This document shows positions 50,476 through 58,117 of a DNA stretch of 64,000 nucleotides, piece after piece. The stretch spans positions 124,001 to 188,000 of the forward strand of contig JANJTA010000041.1 in the NCBI GenBank assembly GCA_024711345.1, read 5' to 3'. This DNA is from Rhodanobacter sp. (GTDB taxonomy: Bacteria > Pseudomonadota > Gammaproteobacteria > Xanthomonadales > Rhodanobacteraceae). A program made the position numbers and the translations under genes. Under the pieces are notes generated by a model, which was not told where the DNA came from, made no database searches, and saw only the letters and a program-made list of their open reading frames with translations. Within the stretch, counting starts at the first letter, position 1. Every line of letters starts with the position of its first letter.

Positions 50476-50841
50476 TCAACCCTTGAATCTGAACGCCAGC
50501 AGATAAACCGCGTAAGCCGCCGCCAACCCCGTGATGGCGGCCGGCGGTGGCAACTTGAATTGGAACAGGATCACGACCAGCCCCCCGACGATCACGATCC
50601 ATTTCAGGAACATGCCCGTCAGCAGGCGGCCCAGCACCAGGCCGGCTCCGCCGAGGCCGCTGAAAAACCGCGCCGACATCAACCCGGTACCCAGTGCCAC
50701 CAGCGCCGCACCTGCCGCCGCCGACACCGCCTCACGCCACCCCAGCGCCAGGAAAACCACGCCGGCCAGCAGCGCGACGGCAAGCTGCAGCAAGATGATG
50801 CGCAAGGCGAGGCGTCGGCCAGAGGCCAGACTGTTGAGCAC
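50476..50841 (-). CDS. atpI: ATP synthase I-like protein
   Basis: 121 residues with four membrane helices, including LGRLLTGMFLKWIVIVGGLVVI. AtpI/UncI helps assemble the c ring. First gene of the atp operon and close to atpB, as is usual; the best promoter in front of the operon is about 70 bases upstream of its start. Confidence 0.85.
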   Translation of the reverse strand: MLNSLASGRRLALRIILLQLAVALLAGVVFLALGWREAVSAAAGAALVALGTGLMSARFFSGLGGAGLVLGRLLTGMFLKWIVIVGGLVVILFQFKLPPPAAITGLAAAYAVYLLAFRFKG

Positions 50842-50907
50842 GTAACGTCTCCGCGGCCTGCTTCAGGCGGCACCGATACAGCTGCGGGCCACGATCCAAT
50901 CCGTAAA

Positions 50908-50937
50908 AGTATATCAGTGCGGCAATTGCAGCGACAA
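50908..50937 (-). promoter_or_regulatory. Probable promoter of the atp operon
   Basis: TTGTCG (50932-50937 on the minus strand), an 18-base spacer and TATACT (50908-50913), 67 bases upstream of the atpI ATG. Confidence 0.55.
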
Positions 50938-51023
50938 GCCATGCAGCCTGCGACATGGCGTCCGGCTGCCGGAATTCGTGACCTGGTCCGCCGCCACTGC
51001 ATGGTGCCGATGGCACATACGAG

Positions 51024-51050
51024 CAGGGCCGAACACGAGGTTCGGCCCTG
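51024..51050 (-). terminator. Hairpin after the phasin gene
   Basis: CAGGGCCGAAC, loop ACGAG, GTTCGGCCCTG: perfect 11-base arms, 35 bases past the phasin stop and upstream of the atp promoter. Poly-U is weak, so it may act as an insulator or in either direction. Confidence 0.65.
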
Positions 51051-51084
51051 TTGCATCACATCGAAACGCGCCGGTACGGCGGAA

Positions 51085-51474
51085 TTACTTGGCGGCCGCC
51101 TTCTTGGCGGCGGCAACCGGCGCCGCCACGGCGTCGTTGGCGGCCTGACGCTGCTCCTGCACCAGCGCATTCAGCGACTCGGCGGTCTTCTGGGTGACCG
51201 CGAGCACCTCCTGCGAAACCGCCACGGCACGCTCGGCGTTTTCGCGGCCCAGGTTGGCACCCTTTTCCCACAGGCTGCGCAGGCCGTTGATGTCGCGGGT
51301 TTCCAGCGCCTCGGTGACGAACTCGGTGGAAGCCTTGGTCTGCTCCTCGAACGCCTTGAGCTGCAGCTCGGCGACCGTCTCCAGCCCCTTCAGAGCCAGC
51401 GACTGGGCCTTGAAGGCGCCGTCGGTGAACTGCTTGGTGAAAGCAAAAAACTGGGTGTTGAGTTGCTGCGTCAT
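51085..51474 (-). CDS. Phasin family protein
   Basis: 129 residues. Helical, with phasin-type FFAFTKQFTDGAFKAQSLALKGLETVAELQLKAFEEQ (given in part across two segments: FTKQFTDGAFKAQ and LKGLETVAELQ) and a C-terminal Ala/Lys-rich tail (VAAPVAAAKKAAAK). Phasins coat polyhydroxyalkanoate granules; no PHA synthase gene is in the window, and related phasin-like proteins also occur without PHA. Preceded by a good promoter; alone in its transcript. Confidence 0.85.
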   Translation of the reverse strand: MTQQLNTQFFAFTKQFTDGAFKAQSLALKGLETVAELQLKAFEEQTKASTEFVTEALETRDINGLRSLWEKGANLGRENAERAVAVSQEVLAVTQKTAESLNALVQEQRQAANDAVAAPVAAAKKAAAK

Positions 51475-51510
51475 GACGTAGTCCTCGTGGAGGATGGGGT
51501 AGTGGAAGAC

Positions 51511-51539
51511 ACTCTAGCAGCAACTTTTGTGCATTGCAA
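51511..51539 (-). promoter_or_regulatory. Probable phasin promoter
   Basis: TTGCAA (51534-51539), a 17-base spacer and TAGAGT (plus strand ACTCTA, 51511-51516). The region upstream (about 51540-51600) is the most AT-rich stretch near here and may be an UP element. Confidence 0.6.
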
Positions 51540-51626
51540 TATATTTTTGGCGTCCGGAGAGTGACTAAATCAAATATTGATTTATAAACAATTGCTTATG
51601 CTTTTGCCGTGACACACCGCGGTGCG

Positions 51627-51989
51627 TCAAAGGTCGTCGCGACTGCAACTGGCGCCGGAAGTGCAGGTTTCATGCACCACCACCTTGTCCAGCCCGGCCA
51701 GGCGCGGCTGCAGCCGCTGCCAGATCCAGCGCGCCAGCATCTCGCTGGTCGGGTTCTCCAGCCCCTCGATCTCGTTGAGGTAGTGATGATCGAGCTGGTC
51801 GAACAACGGCGCGAAAGCGGCCTTCACGTCGGCATAGTCCATCACCCAACCCGTCTGCGTGCCCGGCTCGCCCGCCACGTGGATCTCGACCCGGAACGAA
51901 TGGCCGTGCAGACGCGCGCACTTGTGCCCCGGCGGCACGTTCGGCAGCCGATGCGCTGCCTCGATCTGGAACACCTTGAAGATATGCAT
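51627..51989 (-). CDS. queD: 6-carboxytetrahydropterin synthase QueD
   Basis: 120 residues from MHIFKVFQIEAAHRL. Converts dihydroneopterin triphosphate to 6-carboxytetrahydropterin in queuosine synthesis. Zinc ligands are in EAAHRL and LHGHSF, the catalytic Cys in GHKCARLHGHSF, and HETCTSG near the end. ATG at 51989; a longer frame from 52037 would add 16 unconserved residues. Confidence 0.93.
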   Translation of the reverse strand: MHIFKVFQIEAAHRLPNVPPGHKCARLHGHSFRVEIHVAGEPGTQTGWVMDYADVKAAFAPLFDQLDHHYLNEIEGLENPTSEMLARWIWQRLQPRLAGLDKVVVHETCTSGASCSRDDL

Positions 51990-52047
51990 GGCCGACGCCT
52001 GCGTGTCGTGACAATGATGGACCGGCGGGAGACACACGCCTGGTCAC

Positions 52048-52124
52048 TGGTGGCTATGGGTGGACTCGAACCACCGACCCCAGCATTATGAGTGCTGTGC
52101 TCTAACCGGCTGAGCTACATAGCC
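52048..52124 (-). tRNA. tRNA-Met (anticodon CAT)
   Basis: 77 bases including an encoded CCA. The arms are a 7-base-pair acceptor (GGCTATG/CATAGCC), D arm, anticodon stem with loop CTCATAA, and T arm GGTGG.TTCGAGT.CCACC. The acceptor starts with a G-C pair, so it is the elongator type rather than the initiator, whose first pair is mismatched. Confidence 0.95.
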
Positions 52125-52303
52125 TTGGGGGAACCCGCCGTGCCGGCATCGGACGATGCGGGCGGGGCGCGGCAGTGTAGTCGGGTCGCCCGGCAGGTTC
52201 AAGTCCGCGGCTTGCTGCCGCTTCGCGCGCTGTGGTTGAATCGACGCGGGACTCCGCGGCTGCCTTGCGGGCAGTACCGCGCCGTTCGGCCCCAGGAGGC
52301 GAC

Positions 52304-52864
52304 ATGATTGATGTAGATGGCTATCGTCCGAACGTCGGCATCGTGCTGCTCAATGCAGCCGGCCAGTTGTTCTGGGCGCGCCGGATCAATCGTGACGGCT
52401 GGCAGTTCCCGCAAGGCGGGATGCGCACGGACGAAACGCCGCTGGAGGCGATGTACCGGGAGCTGGAAGAGGAGACCGGGCTGGCCGCGCACCATGTCGA
52501 GGTGATCTGCGCCACTCACGGCTGGCTGCGTTACCGGCTGCCGGAGCGCTATGTGCGCCGGCACCAGCGACCGACCTGCATCGGCCAGAAGCAGGTCTGG
52601 TTCCTGCTCAAGCTGGTGGGCGACGAGGACGCACTCAAGCTGGATGCCTGCGACAAGCCGGAGTTCGACCTGTGGCGCTGGGTCGACTTCTGGTACCCCG
52701 CCACGCACGTGGTCAACTTCAAGCGGCAGGTCTACGAGCGGGCGCTGCGCCACTTCGCCCCGCTGGTCGAGGACCTGTTCGGCGTGCAGCTGGGCAGCTT
52801 GCCGCCGCGCGAGGAAACCGGAAACCCGCCCCCCGGCCCGCGCGACGGGCGCGCCGCCGCCTGA
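52304..52864 (+). CDS. rppH: RNA pyrophosphohydrolase
   Basis: 186 residues from the ATG at 52304, with CAGGAGG upstream. RppH removes pyrophosphate from mRNA 5' ends, starting decay. The Nudix box is intact: [20 protein letters not shown] and TGL (Gx5Ex7REUxEExGU). The opening [15 protein letters not shown] is the family start. The Pro-rich tail ([13 protein letters not shown]) is longer than in E. coli. Confidence 0.95.
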   Translation: MIDVDGYRPNVGIVLLNAAGQLFWARRINRDGWQFPQGGMRTDETPLEAMYRELEEETGLAAHHVEVICATHGWLRYRLPERYVRRHQRPTCIGQKQVWFLLKLVGDEDALKLDACDKPEFDLWRWVDFWYPATHVVNFKRQVYERALRHFAPLVEDLFGVQLGSLPPREETGNPPPGPRDGRAAA

Positions 52865-52893
52865 ACGAAGGGTCGTGGCCGGCTGGCTGTTTG

Positions 52894-52922
52894 TTGACAA
52901 TCATTCGCATTCGCGTTCCAAT
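52894..52922 (+). promoter_or_regulatory. Probable bfd promoter with Fur-box-like sequence
   Basis: TTGACA (52894-52899), a 17-base spacer and TCCAAT (52917-52922). The spacer sequence (ACAATCATTCGCATT) is similar to a Fur box (AATCATTCGCATT-type). If these boxes are used, the RNA would start close to the ATG at 52930 and carry almost no leader. Confidence 0.45.
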
Positions 52923-52929
52923 GCGCGCC

Positions 52930-53127
52930 ATGTATATCTGCATGTGCAATGCCGTCACCGACCACACCATCCGCCGCGAGGCGGCCGATGGCGTGCGCAC
53001 CTTCGCCGAACTGCAGGCACGCACCGGCTGCTCGGACTGCTGCGGCTGCTGTGAGCAGGAAGCGCGTGCCACCTTCGACCAGGCGTTGCTCCAAGTCACC
53101 TGCCAGCTGCCGCTCGCCGCAGCCTGA
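52930..53127 (+). CDS. bfd: Bacterioferritin-associated ferredoxin
   Basis: 65 residues from the ATG at 52930 (MYICMCNAV), which fits family starts such as MYVCLCNG. A second in-frame ATG at 52921 is possible but would overlap the proposed -10 box. The [2Fe-2S] cluster ligands are in CMC near the N-terminus and CSDCCGC in the middle. It gives electrons to bacterioferritin to release stored iron. It is followed by bfr on the same strand, 126 bases away. Confidence 0.88.
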   Translation: MYICMCNAVTDHTIRREAADGVRTFAELQARTGCSDCCGCCEQEARATFDQALLQVTCQLPLAAA

Positions 53128-53253
53128 GGTCCCTTTCCACGTTTGCCCTGCGCGGAGTCGTCGACTCTGCAGCGGTAGTCGTGCCATTCGCCTCGCCACC
53201 GGCCGCGCGCGGAGTTTGTATAGTTCGCGTTGTCTTCGATCGGAGTGGAAGCC

Positions 53254-53724
53254 ATGAAAGGTGATGCGAAGGTCATCGAGTTCCTCAACAAGGTGCTCTA
53301 CAACGAGCTGACCGCGATCAACCAGTATTTCCTGCACAGCCGGATGCTCAAGAACTGGGGCTATGGCGAGCTCGCCGAGCACGAATACAAGGAGTCGATC
53401 GAGGAGATGAAGCACGCCGATCACCTGATCGAGCGCATCCTGTTCCTCGACGGCCTGCCGAACCTGCAGCACCTGGGCAAGCTGCGCATCGGCGAGAACG
53501 CGCTGGAATCGCTGCAGGGCGACCTGGACCTGGAACTGGCGGCGGTGAAGGATCTGCGCCAGGCGATTGCGCACAGCGAGGGCATCGCCGACTACGTCAG
53601 CCGCGACCTGTTCAAGGGCATCCTGCACGACGAGGAAGAGCACATCGACTGGCTGGAAACCCAGTTCAGCCTGGTCAAGGACATTGGCGCGGAGCGCTAC
53701 CTGCAGAGCAAGATGCAGGGCTGA
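53254..53724 (+). CDS. bfr: Bacterioferritin
   Basis: 156 residues, close to E. coli (158). Four-helix bundle with ferroxidase ligands in [31 protein letters not shown] (the Met of the haem site lies in EEMKHAD) and [16 protein letters not shown]. It oxidises and stores iron. Paired with the upstream ferredoxin. A CG-rich hairpin follows at about 53726-53754. Confidence 0.95.
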   Translation: MKGDAKVIEFLNKVLYNELTAINQYFLHSRMLKNWGYGELAEHEYKESIEEMKHADHLIERILFLDGLPNLQHLGKLRIGENALESLQGDLDLELAAVKDLRQAIAHSEGIADYVSRDLFKGILHDEEEHIDWLETQFSLVKDIGAERYLQSKMQG

Positions 53725-53770
53725 GCCGCCCCGCCGTCTCCCCGCGGGGCGGGAAGCGTGCGCCCGTTCC

Positions 53771-53800
53771 TTGACGCTTTTGTCACGCCGGGGCTATACC
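53771..53800 (+). promoter_or_regulatory. Probable promoter of the DUF6776-like/bactofilin pair
   Basis: TTGACG (53771-53776), an 18-base spacer and TATACC (53795-53800), about 25 bases before the ATG at 53826. Confidence 0.5.
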
Positions 53801-53825
53801 TCTGGCTTTCCCCGGAACGCGACGC

Positions 53826-54581
53826 ATGGCCTCACGACCACCACCGCGCTTCGTCGTGCGCCGGCACGACGACACCGGCCATCGCCAGCGCCAGCTGTGG
53901 CTCAGCGCGGCCTGGCTCGGGAGCCTGCTGGCGGTCGGCCTGATCGTCGGCGTGCTGACACGGCGGGCCAGCACGCCGACCGCGGTGGACAGCCGCCAGC
54001 AGCACGTCCTGCTCGGCCAGATCGACGATCTGAAACAGCAGGTCGCCAACCTGCAGCGCGCTGCCCAGGTCAATGAAGTCGCCACGCGCTCGCTGCGCGG
54101 CACGCTGGCCCAGCGCGAAGAGGAGCTGAACGGCCTGCGCACCGACCTGGGCTTCTATTCGCGGCTGGTCGGCGGCGACGCGCAGCGGCAGGGACTGAAG
54201 CTGCAGGAAGTGAAGCTGCAGCCGATCGTCGGCTCGCGTGGCTGGAACCTCAGCCTCAGCCTGACCCAGAACGCCAAGCGCGGCGACGAAATCTCCGGCA
54301 ACGCCCTGGTCAGCGTGGAAGGCCTGCGCGGCGACCAGGTGACCCGGCTGGACTGGGCTGCGCTGGGCGACGCCGCGCAGAAGAATGGCCTGCCGTTCCG
54401 CTTCACCTATTTCCAGCAGTTGCACGGCACCATCGTGCTGCCGGCGGATTTCCGCCCGACGCGACTGCGCATCAGCCTTCAGCCCGCCGGCGGCGAGCCG
54501 GTCAACCGCGCCGTCGCATGGGGCGCCGCACTGAGCGGAAACATCACCAACGCCGAAGGGGACCGCGATGCTCAACCGTAG
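53826..54581 (+). CDS. DUF6776-like membrane-anchored coiled-coil protein
   Basis: 251 residues. A basic N-terminus, one membrane helix (about 26-45, LSAAWLGSLLAVGLIVGVLT), a coiled coil (about 58-110, LLGQIDDLKQQVANLQRAAQ, then further heptads) and a periplasmic beta-rich domain. It overlaps the bactofilin gene by 14 bases (the bactofilin ATG at 54568), so the two are translationally coupled; such pairing suggests it is a membrane partner of bactofilin. The biochemical role is unknown. Confidence 0.75.
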   Translation: MASRPPPRFVVRRHDDTGHRQRQLWLSAAWLGSLLAVGLIVGVLTRRASTPTAVDSRQQHVLLGQIDDLKQQVANLQRAAQVNEVATRSLRGTLAQREEELNGLRTDLGFYSRLVGGDAQRQGLKLQEVKLQPIVGSRGWNLSLSLTQNAKRGDEISGNALVSVEGLRGDQVTRLDWAALGDAAQKNGLPFRFTYFQQLHGTIVLPADFRPTRLRISLQPAGGEPVNRAVAWGAALSGNITNAEGDRDAQP

Positions 54582-54996
54582 ACGCAGCGACCGCAATGAT
54601 CGCAACCACAGCAACGAAACCAGCCTGATCGCCCGCGGCACGGTGATCCGTGGCGACCTGCGCTTCAGCGGCGCACTGCACCTGGACGGCCGCATCGAAG
54701 GCACCGTACTGGGCGAAGGCGACGACGCCATGTTCACGCTCAGCGAGCACGGCCAGGTGCACGGCGAGATCCACGTGCCGCAGGCGGTGATCAACGGCCA
54801 TGTCACCGGCGACGTCGTCGTCAGCGTGCGGCTGGAGCTGGCGCCGCAGGCGCGCATCGACGGCGACCTGCGCTACCACACGCTGGAAATGGCCGCCGGG
54901 GCGCAGGTCAACGGGCGCATTTCGCGCCAGGCAGCGGATGCCCCGCGCGAATTGCCGGCGCCGGATGCCGCACTCGACGAGGCCATGCCGGCCTGA
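54568..54996 (+). CDS. Bactofilin (polymer-forming cytoskeletal protein)
   Basis: 142 residues. A right-handed beta-helix core of the family: SLIARGTVIRGDLRFSGALH, DGRIEGTVLG, EHGQVHGEIHVPQAVINGHV, VVSVRLELAPQARIDGDLRY, AAGAQVNGRIS. It has short unstructured ends. Bactofilins polymerise without nucleotide and act in cell shape and envelope organisation. The overlapping partner gene upstream codes for a membrane-anchored coiled-coil protein. Confidence 0.9.
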   Translation: MLNRRRSDRNDRNHSNETSLIARGTVIRGDLRFSGALHLDGRIEGTVLGEGDDAMFTLSEHGQVHGEIHVPQAVINGHVTGDVVVSVRLELAPQARIDGDLRYHTLEMAAGAQVNGRISRQAADAPRELPAPDAALDEAMPA

Positions 54997-55036
54997 AGCG
55001 GTATGCTTGGCTACAGTCCGTGCCGCCCCCATCTAG

Positions 55037-55411
55037 ATGACCATGGAAACTCTCGTCGCGATCCCCGATTACCGCAGCAGCGGCGCCCCGCTGGTGTTCA
55101 CTGCCGCCGCCGCACGCAAGGTGCATGAGCTGATCGCCGAGGAAGGCAACCCCGCGCTGAAGCTGCGCGTGTACATTTCCGGCGGCGGCTGCTCGGGCTT
55201 CCAGTATGGCTTCACCTTCGACGAGGCCCAGGCCGAGGACGACCTGGCCATCGAGCGCGATGGCGTGACCCTGCTGTGCGACCCGCTCTCGCTGCAGTAC
55301 CTCGGCGGCGCGCAGATCGACTACGCCGAGAACCTCAGCGGCGCGCAGTTCGTGATCAGCAACCCGAACGCCAAGACCACCTGCGGCTGCGGCTCCTCGT
55401 TCTCGGCCTGA
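55037..55411 (+). CDS. erpA: Iron-sulfur cluster insertion protein ErpA
   Basis: 124 residues from the ATG at 55037 (ATG 55043 is an alternative). A-type carrier with the three conserved Cys: Cys in [12 protein letters not shown] and the two in CGCGSSFSA. It delivers Fe-S clusters to target enzymes. Spacing to the following NudC gene is 11 bases. Confidence 0.94.
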   Translation: MTMETLVAIPDYRSSGAPLVFTAAAARKVHELIAEEGNPALKLRVYISGGGCSGFQYGFTFDEAQAEDDLAIERDGVTLLCDPLSLQYLGGAQIDYAENLSGAQFVISNPNAKTTCGCGSSFSA

Positions 55412-55422
55412 AGGCACCATCG

Positions 55423-56397
55423 ATGGATCGGGCCATCCAGCCCCCCCTGAACACCTTCGCCGGGCTCAGCCTGGTGCTTGATCGCGTGGCCGAGTCGCGC
55501 GACGAGTCGGCGTGGATCGTCGAACAGGCGCGCTCGCCGCAGGCACGCTACCTGCTGCTGGACGACGCCGGCCAGGCCTTTTTGCGCCGCGACCGCGACG
55601 CGCTGCGCTGGCTCGACACGAACGAACGCGAGCAATGGCTCGGCGACCTGCGCGCCAGCCTGCTCGGCTTGGCCTACGAACGTCCGCACTTCCTGCTGGT
55701 GGGGAGCGACCCGGCCCGCATGGGCGAGCTGGAGCATGCGCTCGACGCCCGCCGCATGAGCCTGCGCGGCGCCGGCCTGCAGCTGGCGGCGGACGAGGCC
55801 GGCCTGTTCGCCTACGCCAAGGGCCTGTCGCACTGGCAGCATGAGACGCGCTTCTGCACCCATTGCGGCGCGCCGCTGCTGCTGGTCGCCGCCGGCCACC
55901 GCGCACAATGCACCAACCCGGATTGCGCGCGGCTGCACTTCCCGCGCACCGACGCGGCGGTGATCATGCTGGTCGAGCACGACGGCGCCTGCCTGCTCGG
56001 CCGCCAGGCCGGCTGGCCGCCCGGGCGCTACTCCACCCTGGCCGGCTTCGTCGAGCCGGGCGAAGCGCTGGAAGATGCGGTGCGCCGCGAAGTGGCCGAG
56101 GAGGCCGGAGTGATCGTCGACCAGGTGCGCTACCACTCCTCGCAGCCGTGGCCGATGCCCGCCTCGCTGATGGTCGGCTTCATCGCCACCGCCGCGTCGC
56201 GGCAGATCCGCAGGCGCGACCACGAGCTGGAAGACGCGCGCTGGTTCACCCCGGCGCAGATCGTTGACGGCATCGCCGACGGCAGCTTCCTGCCCTCCAC
56301 GCGCCTGTCGGTGTCCTACCAGCTGCTGGCGCACTGGCTGCGGCAGCGGGCCGGGCTGGAGCTGGACACGCTGGTCGCCGACACCGCGCCGGGCTGA
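55423..56397 (+). CDS. nudC: NADH pyrophosphatase / NAD-cap hydrolase NudC
   Basis: 324 residues from the ATG at 55423, 11 bases after erpA. A zinc ribbon CTHCG and CTNPDC, the Nudix box GFVEPGEALEDAVRREVAEE with AGV, and the NudC signature SQPWPMPASLM. It cleaves NADH and removes NAD caps from RNA. Longer than E. coli NudC (257) because of the extended N-terminal domain. Confidence 0.93.
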   Translation: MDRAIQPPLNTFAGLSLVLDRVAESRDESAWIVEQARSPQARYLLLDDAGQAFLRRDRDALRWLDTNEREQWLGDLRASLLGLAYERPHFLLVGSDPARMGELEHALDARRMSLRGAGLQLAADEAGLFAYAKGLSHWQHETRFCTHCGAPLLLVAAGHRAQCTNPDCARLHFPRTDAAVIMLVEHDGACLLGRQAGWPPGRYSTLAGFVEPGEALEDAVRREVAEEAGVIVDQVRYHSSQPWPMPASLMVGFIATAASRQIRRRDHELEDARWFTPAQIVDGIADGSFLPSTRLSVSYQLLAHWLRQRAGLELDTLVADTAPG

Positions 56398-56794
56398 TCC
56401 GGCACGACTTCACGCCGATCCACTGGTCCCTGGCCATATTCGCCAGCGGGGAACGGCCAGGCCGCCCTGAAGCACACTGCTCCACACCGGTGATCCATCG
56501 CGTGCGCGCCGCTGGCGGGCCGCAAGTCGGCGCGGCGGGATCCTCGGCGGCGTCGCCGCGCTGCACCTGTTCACGCTGGCGCCGCTGCTGCGGGCCGCGC
56601 CGCCGTACCGGCCGCCAACCACTGTCCCGCGGCGCGACGGCGGCAATACGAGGCAACTCCACTTCCTCGCGCGGCCCGGCAAGCGGCGAACCGCCAGTCC
56701 GCGTCCGCCATCGCCCCAACACTCCCGGCCAACGCCGACGGCGGATCCCGCGCGCATCTCGCCTGCAGCCGCTGCACCGCGTCCGGACGCGAGC
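56398..56794. other. Region without a supportable gene
   Basis: About 400 bases after nudC. Frame 2 is open from 56471 and could code for a stretch with a membrane-like segment (GGILGGVAALHLFTLAPLL at about 56522-56580), but no ATG, GTG or TTG precedes it. It may be a decayed gene, joined in frame to the small open frame that follows. Confidence 0.4.
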
Positions 56795-57154
56795 ATGGTC
56801 ACCGCTGCGCCAGTCATCGCGCCGAACGGTCCCGGCGGCTACCAGGCTCCCCTTACCGGCGTCGGCGCATTCCGCTGGGCGTCACGCGTGCGCCTGCCGG
56901 GTGCGGATGCGCCATCGCGCACCGGCATCGCGCTGCCCGCCGCGCCGAGCCTGCGGCAGTGGGTGCACGCGATGACCACCGCCAGCCGCTGCAAGTACGA
57001 ACGCATGAAGATGGAACGCCGCGCCAGCCAGTTCGTCACGCGCCAACTGGTGGAACGTGCGCTCGACGCCGACGGTTGCGGCCCCACAGGCGGGCATGAC
57101 GCCATCGATCCCACGATCCATGCCATTGCCCGCCGCGCGACCCGCGGCGATTGA
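56795..57154 (+). CDS. Hypothetical protein (possibly remnant of a longer gene)
   Basis: 119 residues from the ATG at 56795 (MVTAAPVIAPNGPGGYQAPL). The frame is already open upstream from 56471. No family is recognised. Codon use is consistent with a real gene in that frame: the translation has mixed polarity (MKMERRASQFVTRQLVERALDADG in part). It would be co-oriented with nudC and ampE. It may be the C-terminal part of an older protein with a TonB-like membrane anchor that lost its start. Confidence 0.35.
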   Translation: MVTAAPVIAPNGPGGYQAPLTGVGAFRWASRVRLPGADAPSRTGIALPAAPSLRQWVHAMTTASRCKYERMKMERRASQFVTRQLVERALDADGCGPTGGHDAIDPTIHAIARRATRGD

Positions 57155-57181
57155 CGCCGCTGCGCGACACCGCGCCGGCAC

Positions 57182-57209
57182 TTGGCGACCCCGGGCGGGC
57201 TCTTACAAT
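57182..57209 (+). promoter_or_regulatory. Probable ampE promoter
   Basis: TTGGCG (57182-57187), a 16-base spacer and TACAAT (57204-57209), 29 bases before the ampE ATG. Confidence 0.5.
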
Positions 57210-57238
57210 GGCAGCCACTGTCCGCGAGCCCTTCCATC

Positions 57239-58108
57239 ATGGCCATCCGTCTGCTCGTTGCCCTCGTCGCCCTCGGCCTGCTGCATGTGATGCCGCAGTT
57301 GGCACGCTGGCGCGGCGATAGCCTGTATCGCCGCTGGGTGGCACAACTGGCAGACACCAGCGGTGGTGGACGCGTGGCATTGACCCTGCTGGTGCCGCTG
57401 CTGCTGTGTGCGCTGCTGGAGTGGCTGCTCGGGCATTCGCCGCTGGGCGCACTGCTGCCGTTGCTGTTGGCGCTGGTGGTGCTGCTGTACTGCCTCGGCC
57501 CGCGCGAGTTCGAGGCCGACCTGGAAGCGATCCTGGATGCCCCGGACGGCGCCAGCCGCGAGGCCGCGGCGCAGGCGCTGGCCGACGACGGCCAGCCGAT
57601 CGCCTGGAACGCGCCGGCGCTGGGCGAGGCGATCGCCTATGCCGCGTTGCGCCGACGCTTCGCCGTATTGCTGTGGTTCTTCCTGCTCGGCCCGACCGGT
57701 GCGCTGGCGTACCGGCTGGCGCAGACGCTGGGCCGCGACGACACGCTGCGGCTGGACCCGGACAGCCGCCGCGCTGCCCGCTACGTGGCCAACGCGCTGG
57801 ACTGGCTGCCGGCACAGCTGCTGACTTTTACCCTGGCCGTGGTCGGCCACTGGGAGGCCGTGATTGGCGCCTGGCGACGCTGGCACGACCAAGCCGCCTC
57901 GACCAGCTGGTATGCCGCCGGGCCGGCCTTCCTGGGCGCCGCAGCACAGGCCGACGTGCTGATCGACATCGAGGCCGGCGACGGTTACGCCGAAGAACAC
58001 AGCGATCCGCTGGCCGAGCTGCGGCGCCTGCGCAGCGCCCTGCTGCGCGCATTGCTGGCGTGGCTGAGTGTGGTCGCGTTGGTGGTGGTCGGCGGCTGGA
58101 TCGGCTGA
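57239..58108 (+). CDS. ampE: AmpE-like inner-membrane protein
   Basis: 289 residues from the ATG at 57239, similar to E. coli AmpE (284). The first helix is in MAIRLLVALVALGLLHVMPQ, followed by three more (about 43-64, 66-82, 139-160) and a C-terminal one (RALLAWLSVVALVVVGGW). The conserved parts are the acidic EFEADLEAIL loop and NALDWLPAQLLTFTLAVVGH. AmpE is usually encoded with ampD and linked to beta-lactamase induction, but its own role is not settled. No ampD is next to it here. Confidence 0.85.
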   Translation: MAIRLLVALVALGLLHVMPQLARWRGDSLYRRWVAQLADTSGGGRVALTLLVPLLLCALLEWLLGHSPLGALLPLLLALVVLLYCLGPREFEADLEAILDAPDGASREAAAQALADDGQPIAWNAPALGEAIAYAALRRRFAVLLWFFLLGPTGALAYRLAQTLGRDDTLRLDPDSRRAARYVANALDWLPAQLLTFTLAVVGHWEAVIGAWRRWHDQAASTSWYAAGPAFLGAAAQADVLIDIEAGDGYAEEHSDPLAELRRLRSALLRALLAWLSVVALVVVGGWIG

Positions 58109-58117
58109 GTCGGCGGA

